Shown here piece after piece: positions 44,993 to 56,766 of a stretch of DNA of 56,842 bases. Source of the stretch: Deefgea rivuli DSM 18356 (GTDB lineage Bacteria > Pseudomonadota > Gammaproteobacteria > Burkholderiales > Chitinibacteraceae); the NCBI RefSeq assembly GCF_000620145.1, contig NZ_KK211082.1, positions 1-56,842 on the forward strand, written 5' to 3'. Made by a program: the position numbers and the translations under genes. Below the pieces are notes generated by a model. The model was not told the origin of the DNA. It ran no database searches and saw nothing but the letters and a program-made list of their open reading frames with translations. Each line of letters starts with the position of its first letter. Positions within the stretch are counted from its first letter, which is position 1.

Positions 44993-45456
44993 TATGCAGA
45001 CTCCTTGGTCGATGCCATCCGTGCAAATGTAGAGACAGAATGCGCAACTGGCTTATCAGGATCGGCTTGATACGCCGTGGCGCGCATAAATGCAATCGAC
45101 TCGGTCAAGCGATAACATTCGGCGGTGCAATAGAGGGGTAAATCAGGCTTAGCGGGGCGCAGGTAATCGATGCGCAAATCCAGCGTCGCTGCGGCTTCAG
45201 GCTGATCGAGCAAGGTATAGAGCGAAATGCCGCTGGCAGTGTCAATCAATGAAGTGACGACGCCGCCATGCAAAACGCGCGTTTCGGGGTTGCCGATCAG
45301 CGCGTCTTTAAATGGCAATTTCAGCGTGACTTTACCGCGTCCTGCGGTGACCAATTCCAAGCCCAAAGTTTTGCAATGCGGCAGCGCCATAAACCACGGC
45401 GCTACTTGGGCAAAAAAATCAGGGTGTGCAACTGGTAACCACAGTCCGCTGCTCAT
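44992..45456 (-). CDS. PaaI-like thioesterase (first of a pair)
   Basis: A 154-aa hotdog-fold thioesterase. VLHGGVVTSLIDTASGISLYT carries the HGG motif and catalytic Asp, and LDLRIDYLRPAKPDLPL the next core strand. It starts nine bases after the gyrA stop codon with AAGG upstream, so it is coupled to gyrA, and overlaps the next thioesterase gene. Confidence 0.87.
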   Translation of the reverse strand: MSSGLWLPVAHPDFFAQVAPWFMALPHCKTLGLELVTAGRGKVTLKLPFKDALIGNPETRVLHGGVVTSLIDTASGISLYTLLDQPEAAATLDLRIDYLRPAKPDLPLYCTAECYRLTESIAFMRATAYQADPDKPVAHSVSTFARMASTKESA

Positions 45457-45464
45457 ATTCGCCT

Positions 45465-48131
45465 TTACTCTTCGCTAGGGGTTTCGTCGGCGGCTGCATC
45501 AGGAATGATAGCCGCATCATTGACTGCTACGCCTGCTTCAGCACCTTCTTCAGCGATGACTTCAGCTTCGTCAACTTCTGGCTCGTCGACTTCGGCGACT
45601 TTTTGTAGTCCCGACAGATGCTCGCCGTCATCCAGATTAATCAGACGTACACCTTGTGCTGAACGACCCGTTTCACGAATTTGATTCACTTTGGTGCGAA
45701 TCAACACGCCACCGGTAGTAATCAACATCACGTCGTCAGATTCTTCAACCAAACTGGCTGCAACGAGTTTCAGGCCGGTTTTATCCGTCAAGTCCATCGC
45801 GATCACGCCTTGCGTGCCACGGCTGGTATGGCGGAAATCGCCGACTGGCGTGCGCTTGCCGTAACCGCCATCGCTGGCCGTCAACACCATTTGCTCATCC
45901 GAATTAGCCACCAGCAATGAAATCACTTTCTGCCCTTCGGCCAATTTCATACCGCGCACACCGGCAGCAGTACGACCCATCGCACGAACATCATCTTCAG
46001 CGAAACGTACTGATTTACCCGCATCAGAGAACAACATCACTTGATCAGTACCATTGGTGAGCGCAACGCCAACCAGATAATTACCTTCATCCAAATTAAT
46101 CGCAATGATACCGTTGCGTTTAGGACGAGAGAAATCAGCCAATGAGGTTTTCTTCACCGTGCCATCCGCCGTCGCCATAAAGATGTAATGATCTTCAACG
46201 AACTCTGCAACTGGCAATACCGCATTGATTTTCTCACCCTCTTCCAGCGGCAATAAATTCACAATCGGTTTACCACGACTGGTACGGCCACCTTGTGGCA
46301 ATTCATACACTTTCAGCCAGTAAACACGACCACGCGAGCTAAAGCACAGGATGTAATTGTGCGTATTTGCAACAAACAAACTATCGATAAAGTCGTCGTC
46401 TTTAGTGGCTGCCGCTTGCTTACCGCGACCGCCACGTTTTTGCGAGCGATATTCTTCGACCGGCGTGGCTTTCATATAGCCGCCATGTGTCAACGTTACG
46501 ACCATGTCTTGCGGTGTGATCAAGTCTTCAAGACACAGGTCTTCACCATGCGCGATGATTTCTGAACGACGCGCATCACCATAGTTCGCTTTAACTTCGA
46601 GCATTTCATTACGGATGATTTCTGTGACGCGTTCATCTCTGGCCAAGATATCGAGCAAGTCGAGAATTTTCTCAACGATCTCTTTATATTCAGCAATGAT
46701 TTTGTCTTGCTCAAGGCCGGTCAAACGTTGCAAACGCAATTCCAAAATCGCTTGGGCTTGCACATCAGAAAGGCGATAACCCTCATCTGATAAACCGTAG
46801 CAATCAAGCAAACCTTCTGGACGCGATGCGTTCGCATCAGCACGGGCGAGCATTTCACCCACCAAACCTGATTTCCAAACTCGGCTCATCAAGCCGATTT
46901 TCGCTTCAGCAGGCGTTGGCGCCGCTTTAATCATCGCAATGATTTCATCGACGTTCGACAATGCAACGGCCAAACCTTCGAGTACATGGCCACGGTCACG
47001 CGCTTTACGCAGTTCAAACACCGTCCGGCGCGTGACAACTTCGCGGCGATGTTTCAAGAAGCACTCTAAGACTTGTTTCAGATTCAACAGGCGCGGCTGG
47101 CCATCGACCAAAGCCACCATATTGATACCGAAGCTGTCTTGTAACTGTGTGTGCTTATAGAGATTATTCAGAACCACGTCGGCCATTTCGCCGCGTTTCA
47201 GTTCAATCGCCACGCGCATACCGGATTTATCCGATTCATCGCGTAGATCAGAAATCCCTTCGATGGTTTTCTCACGCACCAATTCAGCAATACGCTCGAG
47301 CAAGCGCGCTTTATTCACTTGGTACGGCAATTCATCGACGATAATCGCTTGGCGATCACCATTTTTACCACACTCTTCAAAGTGGGTACGCGCGCGCATT
47401 ACGACACGACCACGGCCAGTGCGATAGCCTTCACGCACACCATGAATGCCGTAAATAATACCGGCGGTTGGGAAATCAGGCGCAGGGATGTAGTCGATCA
47501 ATTCATCAATCGTCAGCTCGCTATTATCTAATAGCGCCAAGCTGGCATCGATCACTTCATTGATATTGTGCGGCGGAATATTCGTCGCCATACCCACGGC
47601 GATCCCTGACGATCCGTTCACTAATAAGTTAGGAATCCGCGTCGGCAATACCGTTGGTTCGAGCTCTTTTTCATCGTAGTTGGGTGTGAAATCGACGGTT
47701 TCTTTGTCGATATCAGCCAGCAACTCACTCGAAATTTTTTGTAAACGGCACTCGGTATAACGGTAAGCCGCAGCGCGGTCACCGTCGATAGAACCAAAGT
47801 TACCTTGACCATCGATCAAGGTGTAACGCAGCGAAAAGCCTTGCGCCATCCGTACCAAAGCTTCATATGCAGCAGAATCGCCATGTGGGTGGTATTTACC
47901 CAACACATCACCGATGACACGCGCGCATTTGACGTAAGGACGATTCCAAACATTACTACTTTCATGCATCGCAAATAAAATACGGCGGTGTACGGGTTTC
48001 AAACCATCGCGTACGTCAGGCAGAGCGCGTCCTACGATAACGCTCATGGCGTAATCTAAGTAGGAGTGACGCATTTCCTCTTCGAGGCTGACGGGGATCG
48101 TTTCTTTGGCAAAGCTGAATTGTTCGAGCAT
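45465..48131 (-). CDS. gyrA: DNA gyrase subunit A
   Basis: An 888-aa gyrase A subunit. The breakage-rejoining domain has the catalytic Tyr in YRYTECRLQ and the quinolone region [17 protein letters not shown]: Ser83 (E. coli numbering) is kept and position 87 is Glu, which is wild type in several bacteria, so this alone does not indicate resistance. The GyrA box QKRGGRGK and a six-bladed C-terminal domain follow. An acidic tail of about 40 residues (many Glu/Asp/Ala) ends the protein. Confidence 0.98.
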   Translation of the reverse strand: MLEQFSFAKETIPVSLEEEMRHSYLDYAMSVIVGRALPDVRDGLKPVHRRILFAMHESSNVWNRPYVKCARVIGDVLGKYHPHGDSAAYEALVRMAQGFSLRYTLIDGQGNFGSIDGDRAAAYRYTECRLQKISSELLADIDKETVDFTPNYDEKELEPTVLPTRIPNLLVNGSSGIAVGMATNIPPHNINEVIDASLALLDNSELTIDELIDYIPAPDFPTAGIIYGIHGVREGYRTGRGRVVMRARTHFEECGKNGDRQAIIVDELPYQVNKARLLERIAELVREKTIEGISDLRDESDKSGMRVAIELKRGEMADVVLNNLYKHTQLQDSFGINMVALVDGQPRLLNLKQVLECFLKHRREVVTRRTVFELRKARDRGHVLEGLAVALSNVDEIIAMIKAAPTPAEAKIGLMSRVWKSGLVGEMLARADANASRPEGLLDCYGLSDEGYRLSDVQAQAILELRLQRLTGLEQDKIIAEYKEIVEKILDLLDILARDERVTEIIRNEMLEVKANYGDARRSEIIAHGEDLCLEDLITPQDMVVTLTHGGYMKATPVEEYRSQKRGGRGKQAAATKDDDFIDSLFVANTHNYILCFSSRGRVYWLKVYELPQGGRTSRGKPIVNLLPLEEGEKINAVLPVAEFVEDHYIFMATADGTVKKTSLADFSRPKRNGIIAINLDEGNYLVGVALTNGTDQVMLFSDAGKSVRFAEDDVRAMGRTAAGVRGMKLAEGQKVISLLVANSDEQMVLTASDGGYGKRTPVGDFRHTSRGTQGVIAMDLTDKTGLKLVAASLVEESDDVMLITTGGVLIRTKVNQIRETGRSAQGVRLINLDDGEHLSGLQKVAEVDEPEVDEAEVIAEEGAEAGVAVNDAAIIPDAAADETPSEE

Positions 48132-48381
48132 TGATAAGGCCGGTGAGTGAAAAACAGAGGGACTATCAAAGCCAGTACTGAAATGGATTCAGACTAGCGG
48201 ACGTTACGGTAATTTTGAAACTTTGTTACAAATAACACTAACGAGTCACATTTAACTATTCTATAGTGATGGTGAAGTTTACCACGCAGAAGCATTCGAA
48301 CCAATTTTTGCGTATATCGGTGAATCAAGGAGTTGTACAATGTTACAATTCCTTTAAGTTGTTACTGCACTAGCTTTTTAT

Positions 48382-48411
48382 TTGCGTCATATTTGCCTAA
48401 GACAGTAGAAT
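48382..48411 (+). promoter_or_regulatory. Possible promoter of the ompA-like gene
   Basis: TTGCGT (48382-48387), 18 bases, TAGAAT (48406-48411), about 75 bases before the start codon. The 358-bp gap between gyrA and this gene (48132-48489) otherwise shows only AT-rich sequence; a long leader for a highly expressed porin-like gene is plausible. Confidence 0.35.
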
Positions 48412-48489
48412 ACGCCTTGGGACATATTTAGTGTTTATGTAACGCCCAGTAAGTTACATTCATTTTGATTTTATAAACGGGGAATACAC

Positions 48490-49173
48490 ATGCTGACAAT
48501 CAAGCAAACTCTGACATCATTCGCTATCGTTGCTGCTTTTGCTGCAGCTGGCGCTCAAGCTGCTACAGAGATCTACGTAACAAACGGCACTAACGTTTCA
48601 GAAGCCAACCCAGAAGGCGCGGTTAAAATTTCTGACGGCACTTGTGTTCAAACAGGTTCTTGGAATGCAGAAGCAGCGAAAAGCGTTAAAGGTTGCCAAG
48701 GTTATGTAGCTCCTTCTACTCCTGCTGTTGTTGCTCCAAAACCAGCCGTTGTTGTTCCAGCTCCTGCTAAAACTTCTAAGAAATTTGAATTGAAATCAGA
48801 CGCTTTGTTTGCTTTCAACAAATCTGATCTTAAACCAGCTGGTAAAGATGCTTTGGATGCGTTGTATGTTGAAGTTCAAGGCATGAACCCAACTGATGGC
48901 GTTGCTGCTGTTGTTGGTTTCACTGACCGTATCGGTTCAGCTAAATTCAACCAAGCATTGTCTGAGCGTCGTGCTAACACAGTACGTGATTACCTAATCA
49001 GCAAAGGTGCACCAGCTGACAAAGTAACTGCAGAAGGCCGTGGTATGGCTGATCCAGTAACTGGCGACACTTGCAAAAACGTGAAACCACGCGCTAAATT
49101 GATCGAATGCTTGGCTCCAGATCGTCGCGTTGAAGTAACTGTTTCTGGTACTGCAGTCGTTATCAAAAACTAA
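48490..49173 (+). CDS. OmpA family protein (RmpM-like, peptidoglycan-binding)
   Basis: A 227-aa protein with a signal peptide (to about residue 24), a short Cys-containing N-terminal part, a Pro/Ala/Val-rich linker (about 75-95), and a C-terminal OmpA domain: [40 protein letters not shown] and the diaminopimelate-binding Asp/Arg region. There is no beta-barrel, so it resembles neisserial RmpM, which tethers porins to peptidoglycan. Two Cys in the domain (TCKN...IECLAP) likely pair. Codons are strongly biased (GGT/GCT), which suggests high expression. Confidence 0.92.
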   Translation: MLTIKQTLTSFAIVAAFAAAGAQAATEIYVTNGTNVSEANPEGAVKISDGTCVQTGSWNAEAAKSVKGCQGYVAPSTPAVVAPKPAVVVPAPAKTSKKFELKSDALFAFNKSDLKPAGKDALDALYVEVQGMNPTDGVAAVVGFTDRIGSAKFNQALSERRANTVRDYLISKGAPADKVTAEGRGMADPVTGDTCKNVKPRAKLIECLAPDRRVEVTVSGTAVVIKN

Positions 49174-49193
49174 TTGAACTTCAATTAGTCAGA

Positions 49194-49218
49194 AGCCCCG
49201 CCATGGCGGGGCTTTTTT
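49194..49218 (+). terminator. Rho-independent terminator of the ompA-like gene
   Basis: AGCCCCGC (49194-49201), loop CATG, GCGGGGCT (49206-49213), then a T-run. Very stable. Confidence 0.92.
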
Positions 49219-49249
49219 ATTATCACGCATAACGTCGTGGAGCGAACAA

Positions 49250-49873
49250 TTGCCCAACTTTATTCGTCAGATTTGCATTGGTTTTGTTGCTAGCTTTCTA
49301 ACAGCTACACCTGCACTAGCCAACAATGTAGCCAAATTACAACAATATTTAAACGAAACCCAATCGTTGCAAGCCTCGTTTGTTCAGCAAGTGAGTGGTA
49401 AAAATAACAAAACTCAAACCTCAACTGGCCAAGTCAGCCTTGTCCGCCCTGGTAAGTTCCGCTGGATTTACAGCAAACCTTATCCACAAGAAATTATTAG
49501 TGATAGTAAACAAGTCTGGCTTTACGATGCCGACCTCAGCCAAGTCACCATCAAGCCCGTTGGCAAAGCGCTCGACGCAAGCCCTGCAGCGATTTTGGCG
49601 GGCAATAACAAGCTGGATGCAAGCTTTAATAGTAAAGACCTCCCCATCAAAGATGGCTTGAACTGGGTTGAACTCAAACCCAAGCAACAGGACAGCAGCT
49701 TCGCAAGAATTCGTATTGGTTTTAATAATAGCAATCTGTCGCGCATGGAACTCGACGATCAATTTGGCCAAACCACACAGATTCAATTTAACCAAGTGAT
49801 TCGCAATAAAGCGATTGATCCCAAATTGTTCACCTTTACTCCACCCGCAGGAACGGATGTCATTCGTGAGTGA
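49250..49873 (+). CDS. lolA: Outer-membrane lipoprotein carrier protein LolA
   Basis: A 207-aa periplasmic chaperone that carries lipoproteins from LolCDE to LolB. It has a signal peptide (ending ATPALA), QSLQASFVQQVSG, RPGKFRWIYSKPYPQ and [12 protein letters not shown], all typical. It starts with TTG: GGAG lies seven bases upstream and no better start exists. It overlaps rarA. The lolA-rarA-serS order is conserved in many beta- and gammaproteobacteria. Confidence 0.95.
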   Translation: MPNFIRQICIGFVASFLTATPALANNVAKLQQYLNETQSLQASFVQQVSGKNNKTQTSTGQVSLVRPGKFRWIYSKPYPQEIISDSKQVWLYDADLSQVTIKPVGKALDASPAAILAGNNKLDASFNSKDLPIKDGLNWVELKPKQQDSSFARIRIGFNNSNLSRMELDDQFGQTTQIQFNQVIRNKAIDPKLFTFTPPAGTDVIRE

Positions 49874-51182
49874 TCTTTTTGCCCGCAAGCCAGTACAGCC
49901 GCTTGCCGAACGTCTGCGCCCTAAAAACATCAGCGATGTCGTTGGTCAACAACATCTACTCGCAGCCGGCAAGCCACTGGCGCTCGCACTCGCCAGCGGT
50001 AAAGCGCACTCAATGATTTTTTGGGGGCCGCCCGGTGTGGGTAAAACCACGCTGGCGCGCTTATTAGCCGATGCGTTTCATTGCGAGCTGATCGCGCTCT
50101 CTGCCGTTTTTTCTGGCGTCAAAGACATTCGTCTCGCGATGGATCAAGCTGAACTCAATCAGCAACTGGATCGGCGTACTATTTTATTTGTCGACGAAGT
50201 TCATCGATTTAATAAAGCCCAGCAAGATGCTTTTCTGCCTTTTGTAGAATCTGGCCTCATTACTTTTATTGGTGCAACGACAGAGAACCCATCATTTGAA
50301 GTCAACGCCGCGCTTTTGTCGCGCGCACAAGTGTATGTATTGCATTCACTCGGCGAAGCGGATTTAAGCCAACTGATTGCGCGTGCCAAAGCGCAGTTTG
50401 ATCCGCCGATTGAGATTGCGACTGATGCGATTCCTGCGCTGATTGATCTAGCTGATGGCGATGGCCGCCGCTTACTGAACTTAGTTGAGCAAGCCACACA
50501 AGCCGCCCAAGCCAGCGATCGTACAGAAATCGACGCGGCATTTTTAGCCGATGCACTCAGTATTGGCAGTCGCCGCTTTGATAAAGGTGGCGATCATTTT
50601 TACGATCAAATTTCGGCGCTACATAAATCCGTGCGCGGCTCGAATCCTGATGGCGCACTGTATTGGTTAGTGCGAATGCTCGATGGCGGTGCTGACGCGC
50701 GTTATTTAGCGCGTCGCATCGTGCGTATGGCGTGGGAAGACATTGGCCTAGCCGATCCACGTGCGATGCAAATCGCCAACGATGCGGCGACGACTTTCGA
50801 GCGGCTCGGTTCGCCCGAAGGTGAATTGGCGCTCGCCCAAGCCGTGATTTACCTTGCCGTTGCACCCAAATCGAATGCTGGTTATTTGGCTTTCAAAGCC
50901 GCCAAAGCACTCATCAAACAAGATCAATCGCGCGAAGTGCCGCTGCATTTACGCAATGCGCCGACCAAATTAATGGCCGAACTCGGCCACGGGCATGACT
51001 ATCGATATGCACATGACGAACCTGAAGCCTATGCAGCAGGCGAGACTTATCTGCCCGATGGCTTGACCGATGTGCAGCTTTATCAGCCAACTCCGCGTGG
51101 ATTAGAGCAAAAAATTGTGCAAAAAATGACACATCTAGCTGAACTCGATGCAGAGTGGCAAAAACGGCAGCGCAACAAGTAA
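49857..51182 (+). CDS. rarA: Replication-associated recombination protein A (RarA/MgsA)
   Basis: A 441-aa AAA+ ATPase acting at stalled replication forks. It has the Walker [16 protein letters not shown], Walker [17 protein letters not shown], sensor 1 [14 protein letters not shown] and the C-terminal MgsA/RarA domain. The likely start is ATG 49857 (AGGA four bases upstream) or GTG 49866; an earlier ATG at 49815 lies inside lolA and gives an unsupported extension. Confidence 0.95.
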   Translation: MSFVSDLFARKPVQPLAERLRPKNISDVVGQQHLLAAGKPLALALASGKAHSMIFWGPPGVGKTTLARLLADAFHCELIALSAVFSGVKDIRLAMDQAELNQQLDRRTILFVDEVHRFNKAQQDAFLPFVESGLITFIGATTENPSFEVNAALLSRAQVYVLHSLGEADLSQLIARAKAQFDPPIEIATDAIPALIDLADGDGRRLLNLVEQATQAAQASDRTEIDAAFLADALSIGSRRFDKGGDHFYDQISALHKSVRGSNPDGALYWLVRMLDGGADARYLARRIVRMAWEDIGLADPRAMQIANDAATTFERLGSPEGELALAQAVIYLAVAPKSNAGYLAFKAAKALIKQDQSREVPLHLRNAPTKLMAELGHGHDYRYAHDEPEAYAAGETYLPDGLTDVQLYQPTPRGLEQKIVQKMTHLAELDAEWQKRQRNK

Positions 51183-51187
51183 ATTAA

Positions 51188-51246
51188 ATGCAGGTATAGC
51201 CCTCTGTAGATTACTCAACAATGGCTACAAGGCGATACCCATAAGG
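51188..51246. repeat. 55-bp palindromic element, copy 8
   Basis: The left arm AATGCAGGTATAGCCCTCTGTAG and the right arm TGGCTACAAGGCGATACCCA, extended by TAAGG, are inverted around a 13-base AT-rich centre. The right arm is the best match to the family consensus. It lies six bases after the rarA stop codon, so it is in the intergenic region before serS. Confidence 0.75.
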
Positions 51247-51313
51247 ACCTCATTTTTAACTCAATAGATACCGAGCCGCGACGGCCTTGGTGTAAAATCT
51301 CCTTATCCATTAA

Positions 51314-52627
<1,314 letters not shown>

Positions 52628-52653
52628 ACTTCAGCGGCAGTGAATTCACACAC

Positions 52654-52682
52654 AAGCGCACCTGAGGGTGCGCTTTTTTTGC
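52654..52682 (+). terminator. Rho-independent terminator of serS
   Basis: AAGCGCACC (52654-52662), loop TGAG, GGTGCGCTT (52667-52675), then a T-run. Confidence 0.92.
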
Positions 52683-52740
52683 GCCTCAGACTGTAGTCAG
52701 CTACGCTAGACCGGTGTTCAACCTCAAGACAGGCCGCCTT

Positions 52741-53166
52741 ATGTCCTCAAGCACCATTTGGCTTATCCTTGCCGCAGTGATCATCTCCTGCGAGATTTTC
52801 ACGACCACCTTTTATCTCCTCGCGATTGGTATCGCCTTTTTGATTGCCGCCGCAGCCGCTAGTCTCAACCTCAGCCTAGGCATTCAATTCGGAATTTGCG
52901 GCTTCGTCGCCTTGATTGCGGTACTCGGCGTTCGCCAATGGAAAATCAAGCATCCACGCCCCATCATTCCAGCCGATGCCGACGACATCGGCCAGCGCGT
53001 ACAAATCGAAACGTGGAAAGACCCGCAGCATGCTCGCGTCAAATACCGAGGCAGTCACTGGGATGCAGTCTTAGCGCCCAACGCTCAGCAGAACGACAAC
53101 GAATATTGGTATATCAGCGCTCGTCATGGCGCAATTCTTGAAATTTCACCGCAAGCCGCGCAATAA
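52741..53166 (+). CDS. NfeD family membrane protein (YbbJ-like)
   Basis: A 141-aa protein with an N-terminal double membrane segment (about 5-65) and a C-terminal OB-fold-like NfeD domain (about 80-140: DADDIGQRVQIETWK ... VKYRGSHWDAVL). NfeD proteins work with SPFH/stomatin proteins in membrane quality control. ATG at 52741 (MSSSTIWLIL) is preferred to an upstream GTG. The paired SPFH gene follows 16 bases after its stop codon. Confidence 0.92.
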   Translation: MSSSTIWLILAAVIISCEIFTTTFYLLAIGIAFLIAAAAASLNLSLGIQFGICGFVALIAVLGVRQWKIKHPRPIIPADADDIGQRVQIETWKDPQHARVKYRGSHWDAVLAPNAQQNDNEYWYISARHGAILEISPQAAQ

Positions 53167-53182
53167 CAGTCCAGGAGGACGT

Positions 53183-54142
53183 ATGTCATTTGAATTTATG
53201 CTCGCTTTTTTAGTTGTTGTTATTATTTTTGTCGCCAAAACTTTCAAAATCGTGCCACAGCAAAGTGCGCTCATTATTGAACGACTTGGCCGTTTTCACG
53301 CCGTGCTCGCACCCGGTCTCAGTATTGTGATTCCTTTTATCGACCGCGTGGCTTACAAGCATTCACTCAAAGAAATCCCGCTCGATATTCCTAGCCAAGT
53401 ATGTATCACGCGTGACAACACACAGCTTCAAGTCGATGGGATTTTATACTTCCAAGTTGTAGATCCACGCATGGCTTCTTATGGCAGCTCTGATTTCGTC
53501 ATGGCGATTAGCCAACTCGCGCAAACCACGCTGCGCTCAGTGATTGGCAAGCTCGAAATGGATAAAACCTTTGAAGAGCGTGATGAAATTAATCGCGCTG
53601 TCGTAGCGGCACTTGACGAAGCCGCAGCCAGTTGGGGGGTGAAAGTATTACGTTACGAAATCAAAGACCTCACGCCACCGCAAGCCATTTTGCATTCAAT
53701 GCAACAACAAATCACGGCAGAACGTGAAAAGCGCGCCTTGATTGCACAATCTGAAGGTGTGAAACAACAGCAAATTAACTTGGCAACAGGTCAACGCGAA
53801 GCGGCGATTCAAAAATCACAAGGCGATATGCAAGCCAATATCAATCAATCGGAAGGCGAGCGCCAAGCACAAATTAACCGTGCTACGGGTGAAGCTGAAG
53901 CCCTACGATTGGTCGCTCATGCCACAGCAGAAGCCGTGCAAGCGGTCGCCACCGCGATTCAAACGCCAGGTGGCATTGAAGCCGTTAACCTAAAAGTGGC
54001 CGAGCAATATGTCGCTGCATTTGGCAATATCGCCAAAACAGGCAATACGATGCTGCTCCCAAGCAATGCGGCCGATGTCGCTGGTATGGTCGCGACAGCA
54101 ATGAGCGTAGTGAAATCAGCAAACTTGCCAAAAACCAACTAA
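53183..54142 (+). CDS. SPFH/stomatin family protein (QmcA-like)
   Basis: A 319-aa protein with one N-terminal membrane anchor (FMLAFLVVVIIFVAKTF) and an SPFH/band-7 domain (about 20-190: VPQQSALIIERLGRFHAVLAP ... ERDEINRAVVAALDEAAA), then a long coiled coil with repeated Gln/Ala/Glu segments that drives oligomer formation. It resembles E. coli QmcA (YbbK). AGGAGG lies just before the ATG at 53183. Gene pair with nfeD. Confidence 0.94.
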   Translation: MSFEFMLAFLVVVIIFVAKTFKIVPQQSALIIERLGRFHAVLAPGLSIVIPFIDRVAYKHSLKEIPLDIPSQVCITRDNTQLQVDGILYFQVVDPRMASYGSSDFVMAISQLAQTTLRSVIGKLEMDKTFEERDEINRAVVAALDEAAASWGVKVLRYEIKDLTPPQAILHSMQQQITAEREKRALIAQSEGVKQQQINLATGQREAAIQKSQGDMQANINQSEGERQAQINRATGEAEALRLVAHATAEAVQAVATAIQTPGGIEAVNLKVAEQYVAAFGNIAKTGNTMLLPSNAADVAGMVATAMSVVKSANLPKTN

Positions 54143-54171
54143 AGTAAATGCACTAACGCAGGAGCTTTCCC

Positions 54172-55104
54172 ATGGCAGATCAAAAGTATCGTTTGGTAAC
54201 TCGCAGTGATTTTGATGGATTAGTATGCGCGGTACTACTTAATGAACTCGATTTAATCGACGACATTTTGTTTGTTCACCCCAAAGACATGCAAGATGGG
54301 AAAGTTCCAATTACCGATCGCGATATCACTACCAACCTACCTTATGTGGCAGGTGCTTATTTAGCTTTCGACCATCATTTATCCGAAACGATCCGCAATG
54401 AGGCCAAGCTCGATAATCATATTATCGATCCAAAAGCGCCATCCGCTGCGCGCGTTGTATTTGACTATTACGGCGGTAAAGAACGATTCCATGATATTAG
54501 CGATGACATGATGCTGGCGGTTGATAAAGCCGATTCTGCTGAATTTAGTCGTGATGAAATTTTAAATCCCAAAGATTGGGTTTTACTTAATTACCTGATG
54601 GATGCACGAACTGGACTGGGGCGATTTAGAAGTTTTCGAATTTCTAACTATCAATTAATGATGGATTTAATTAAATATTGCCGCCATCATGGTATTGACG
54701 ATATTTTAAAACTGCCCGATGTCGTTGAACGAATTGAACTGTATATGGAGCACGCACCACTGGCTAAAGAGCAAATCCAACGTTGCAGCCGAATTTATGA
54801 CAATTTAGTTGTCTTGGATTTACGTGATGAAGAAACGATTTATGCAACTAATCGCTTTATGATTTATGCGCTCTACCCACAATGCAATATCTCCATTCAT
54901 GTCATGTGGGGATTACAAAAGCAAAATACGGTCTTTGCAACTGGAAAATCAATTATCAATCGATCTTCACAAACCAATATTGGCGAATTAATGCTGCAAT
55001 ATGGCGGCGGAGGCCATGAAAATGCGGGCACCTGCCAGATTGAAAACAGTAAAGTCGATGAGGCCTTGCGCGCACTAGCCCTAAAAATTACATCTGATGG
55101 TTAA
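54172..55104 (+). CDS. DHH family phosphoesterase
   Basis: A 310-aa protein with a DHH domain (TRSDFDGLVCAVLLNE; AFDHHLSE, the DHH motif) and a C-terminal DHHA1 domain with GGGGHENAGTCQ, the substrate-binding Gly-rich motif. Such proteins act on nucleotides, oligoribonucleotides, cyclic dinucleotides or polyphosphate; I cannot tell which. It follows the SPFH gene by 29 bases with AGGAG upstream, so it may be in that operon. Confidence 0.9.
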   Translation: MADQKYRLVTRSDFDGLVCAVLLNELDLIDDILFVHPKDMQDGKVPITDRDITTNLPYVAGAYLAFDHHLSETIRNEAKLDNHIIDPKAPSAARVVFDYYGGKERFHDISDDMMLAVDKADSAEFSRDEILNPKDWVLLNYLMDARTGLGRFRSFRISNYQLMMDLIKYCRHHGIDDILKLPDVVERIELYMEHAPLAKEQIQRCSRIYDNLVVLDLRDEETIYATNRFMIYALYPQCNISIHVMWGLQKQNTVFATGKSIINRSSQTNIGELMLQYGGGGHENAGTCQIENSKVDEALRALALKITSDG

Positions 55105-55125
55105 GTTCTACCCATCCTGATCTAT

Positions 55126-55153
55126 AAAAAATGCCGCAATTGCGGCATTTTTT
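55126..55153. terminator. Bidirectional rho-independent terminator
   Basis: AAAAAATGCCGCA (55126-55138) and TGCGGCATTTTTT (55141-55153) form a perfect stem that ends in A/T runs on both sides. It separates the convergent DHH and ArnD-like genes. Confidence 0.92.
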
Positions 55154-56048
55154 AATTGGGGAAACGTCGCCCTTGCGTAGCCAAAAGTCCAACCCGACCT
55201 TCATGCGGCTGGTATTCGACCTCATGATAAGCAATGGCAGTCGCATCAATGTGGCGATATAATTCGCCAAGGGCAACGATCTGATAGCCCTGAGCCAACC
55301 AGCCATCCAACAAACGCGCAAAATCATCGCTCGCCTGCACACCTTCAAAATCAGCCGCCGCATTGTAAACATGACCAAAGGGCATCTCATTCAGCGTTTT
55401 CGCCAAGATAGCATCCACTCGATCCAGCCCCGAATACGGCAGTATTTCTTCTAGCATTGGCAAAGTCACAGGCAGCTGCATACAGCGTGACACTTCAGCA
55501 TTCACCACTGGCCAAAAAGGTGAAATTCCACGGGTATCACTAGCAAAGCTCCATCCAGAAAGCTGTTCAGAGCGATACACTGCACGGTTCGCCTGCCATG
55601 ACTTAGCAGAAAATGCGACTGGTACACTCCCCGTTAGACGAGTAAATTGCGCTAAGTCCTCGGAGATCAAACAAGAAGTCTCATCCGCTGGCAAAGTTAC
55701 AATCCGCTGTTGCCATTGATAGTTTTGTGCCGGACGTAAACCATGCTCAAATTGTGGCAAATCCTTAAGCGCCAAAAGCGCTAGTTTACTCAGCGATGCA
55801 GCAGGCCATAAGCTGCCACGGCACAAAGCTTTTGCACCAAAACGTGCACGCAGTGCTAACTGCCCAGCGCCGGAAAAACGGCGCAAACCCCGCGCGGGCA
55901 GCATACAGATGCCATTTTTTTCCCGCCCTAGCGACCAAAAAAAGCTAGCGCCACATTGCCGTTCCAACAAAATTTGCTGTAACCGTGGCACACCCAGCTC
56001 AATGGCCGCTAAATTATCGACATCAATCTTTAAAGCAATTAGTTTCAT
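55152..56048 (-). CDS. ArnD-like polysaccharide deacetylase homologue with altered metal site
   Basis: A 298-aa protein of the ArnD-like NodB-fold family. LIALKIDVDNLAAIELGVPR and CGASFFWSLGREKNG match the ArnD N-terminus; FASDTRGISPFWP and LPVTLPMLEEI match its C-terminal half. In ArnD the metal His residues lie in the HxWDHH segment after a conserved Gly-Leu; here the corresponding segment reads GLRPAQNYQW and no HxxxH is visible. The first Asp (IDVD) is kept. The protein may therefore be a pseudoenzyme or use different ligands. ATG at 56048 is preferred to an upstream start. Confidence 0.75.
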   Translation of the reverse strand: MKLIALKIDVDNLAAIELGVPRLQQILLERQCGASFFWSLGREKNGICMLPARGLRRFSGAGQLALRARFGAKALCRGSLWPAASLSKLALLALKDLPQFEHGLRPAQNYQWQQRIVTLPADETSCLISEDLAQFTRLTGSVPVAFSAKSWQANRAVYRSEQLSGWSFASDTRGISPFWPVVNAEVSRCMQLPVTLPMLEEILPYSGLDRVDAILAKTLNEMPFGHVYNAAADFEGVQASDDFARLLDGWLAQGYQIVALGELYRHIDATAIAYHEVEYQPHEGRVGLLATQGRRFPN

Positions 56049-56190
56049 TTGGGATTCAGAAATAGACAGGGCAACAAGCACGCCGCAGCGCACCTCTAGA
56101 ATTTGTCGGCTAGTGTACTACGAGAAACACGATAGAACTTGCATCGCATCGGTCAATTGCATGCCGAATTAACCAAAAAGAAACGAATTG

Positions 56191-56508
56191 CTAATTATGG
56201 ACTTGGATAATTTCTAAACCCAGCTCAAACAAGGAACAAGATTCTATTTGATGACTGCGCTTTACGCGTACACGGGCAGAGAAAGGCTCACTACGTAGTG
56301 CATGCGTCTGCGCTGGCATCACATAAATATCAAACTCTTCTTCGGGGCGCGGTACGTAACTGGTTTTTACTGTCATACCTGTGACGCTTAGATCAGTGCA
56401 TTCGCCATAAAACGGCAAACCCAAATCCATCGGACGAATTTTTACTTTGCAAGAAACCTGCATGCGTAACGCACCACGCTGGTCTTGCTCGCGCATCCCT
56501 ACTTTCAT
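56191..56508 (-). CDS. PilZ domain cyclic-di-GMP-binding protein
   Basis: A 105-aa single-domain PilZ protein. RGALRMQVSCKV carries the RxxxR motif and DLSVTGM the DxSxxG motif, so c-di-GMP binding is likely. It has no extra output domain. The PilZ protein may be the receptor for the membrane GGDEF-EAL enzyme in this window, but that is only a possibility. ATG at 56508 has AAGG seven bases upstream; a longer frame to 56586 is not needed. Confidence 0.88.
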   Translation of the reverse strand: MKVGMREQDQRGALRMQVSCKVKIRPMDLGLPFYGECTDLSVTGMTVKTSYVPRPEEEFDIYVMPAQTHALRSEPFSARVRVKRSHQIESCSLFELGLEIIQVHN

Positions 56509-56718
56509 AACAAGACCTTGTTCAGCGACATTCAATAGCGCCAATGAATTCAAATTGAAGCATGAGAGCTTAAAGTGCCAGCACATAATTGCAAAGAGCC
56601 GATCATCAGCCGACCCGCAACCAAACGCATCTCACAGTTAATAATCTGATTCCTAAGTACTTTCTACCCCATCACCGTGTGCAAAAGCGAAAGAAGTGGT
56701 TTTTTTATTGTAAAACTG

Positions 56719-56747
56719 TTGACGGCGTAATCGGGAAATGATTTAAT
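56719..56747 (+). promoter_or_regulatory. Predicted promoter of tRNA-Val
   Basis: TTGACG (56719-56724), exactly 17 bases, TTTAAT (56742-56747). Each box is five of six to consensus and the start would be about 15 bases before the tRNA. More tRNA genes may follow beyond the window edge. Confidence 0.75.
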
Positions 56748-56766
56748 TCGGCCTCTCTCGAACGAG

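Noticed and set aside
46500-47900. Quinolone resistance change in GyrA (Glu at the position of E. coli Asp87)
   Set aside because: Glu is wild type at this position in several susceptible bacteria and Ser83 is retained, so no resistance claim is justified.
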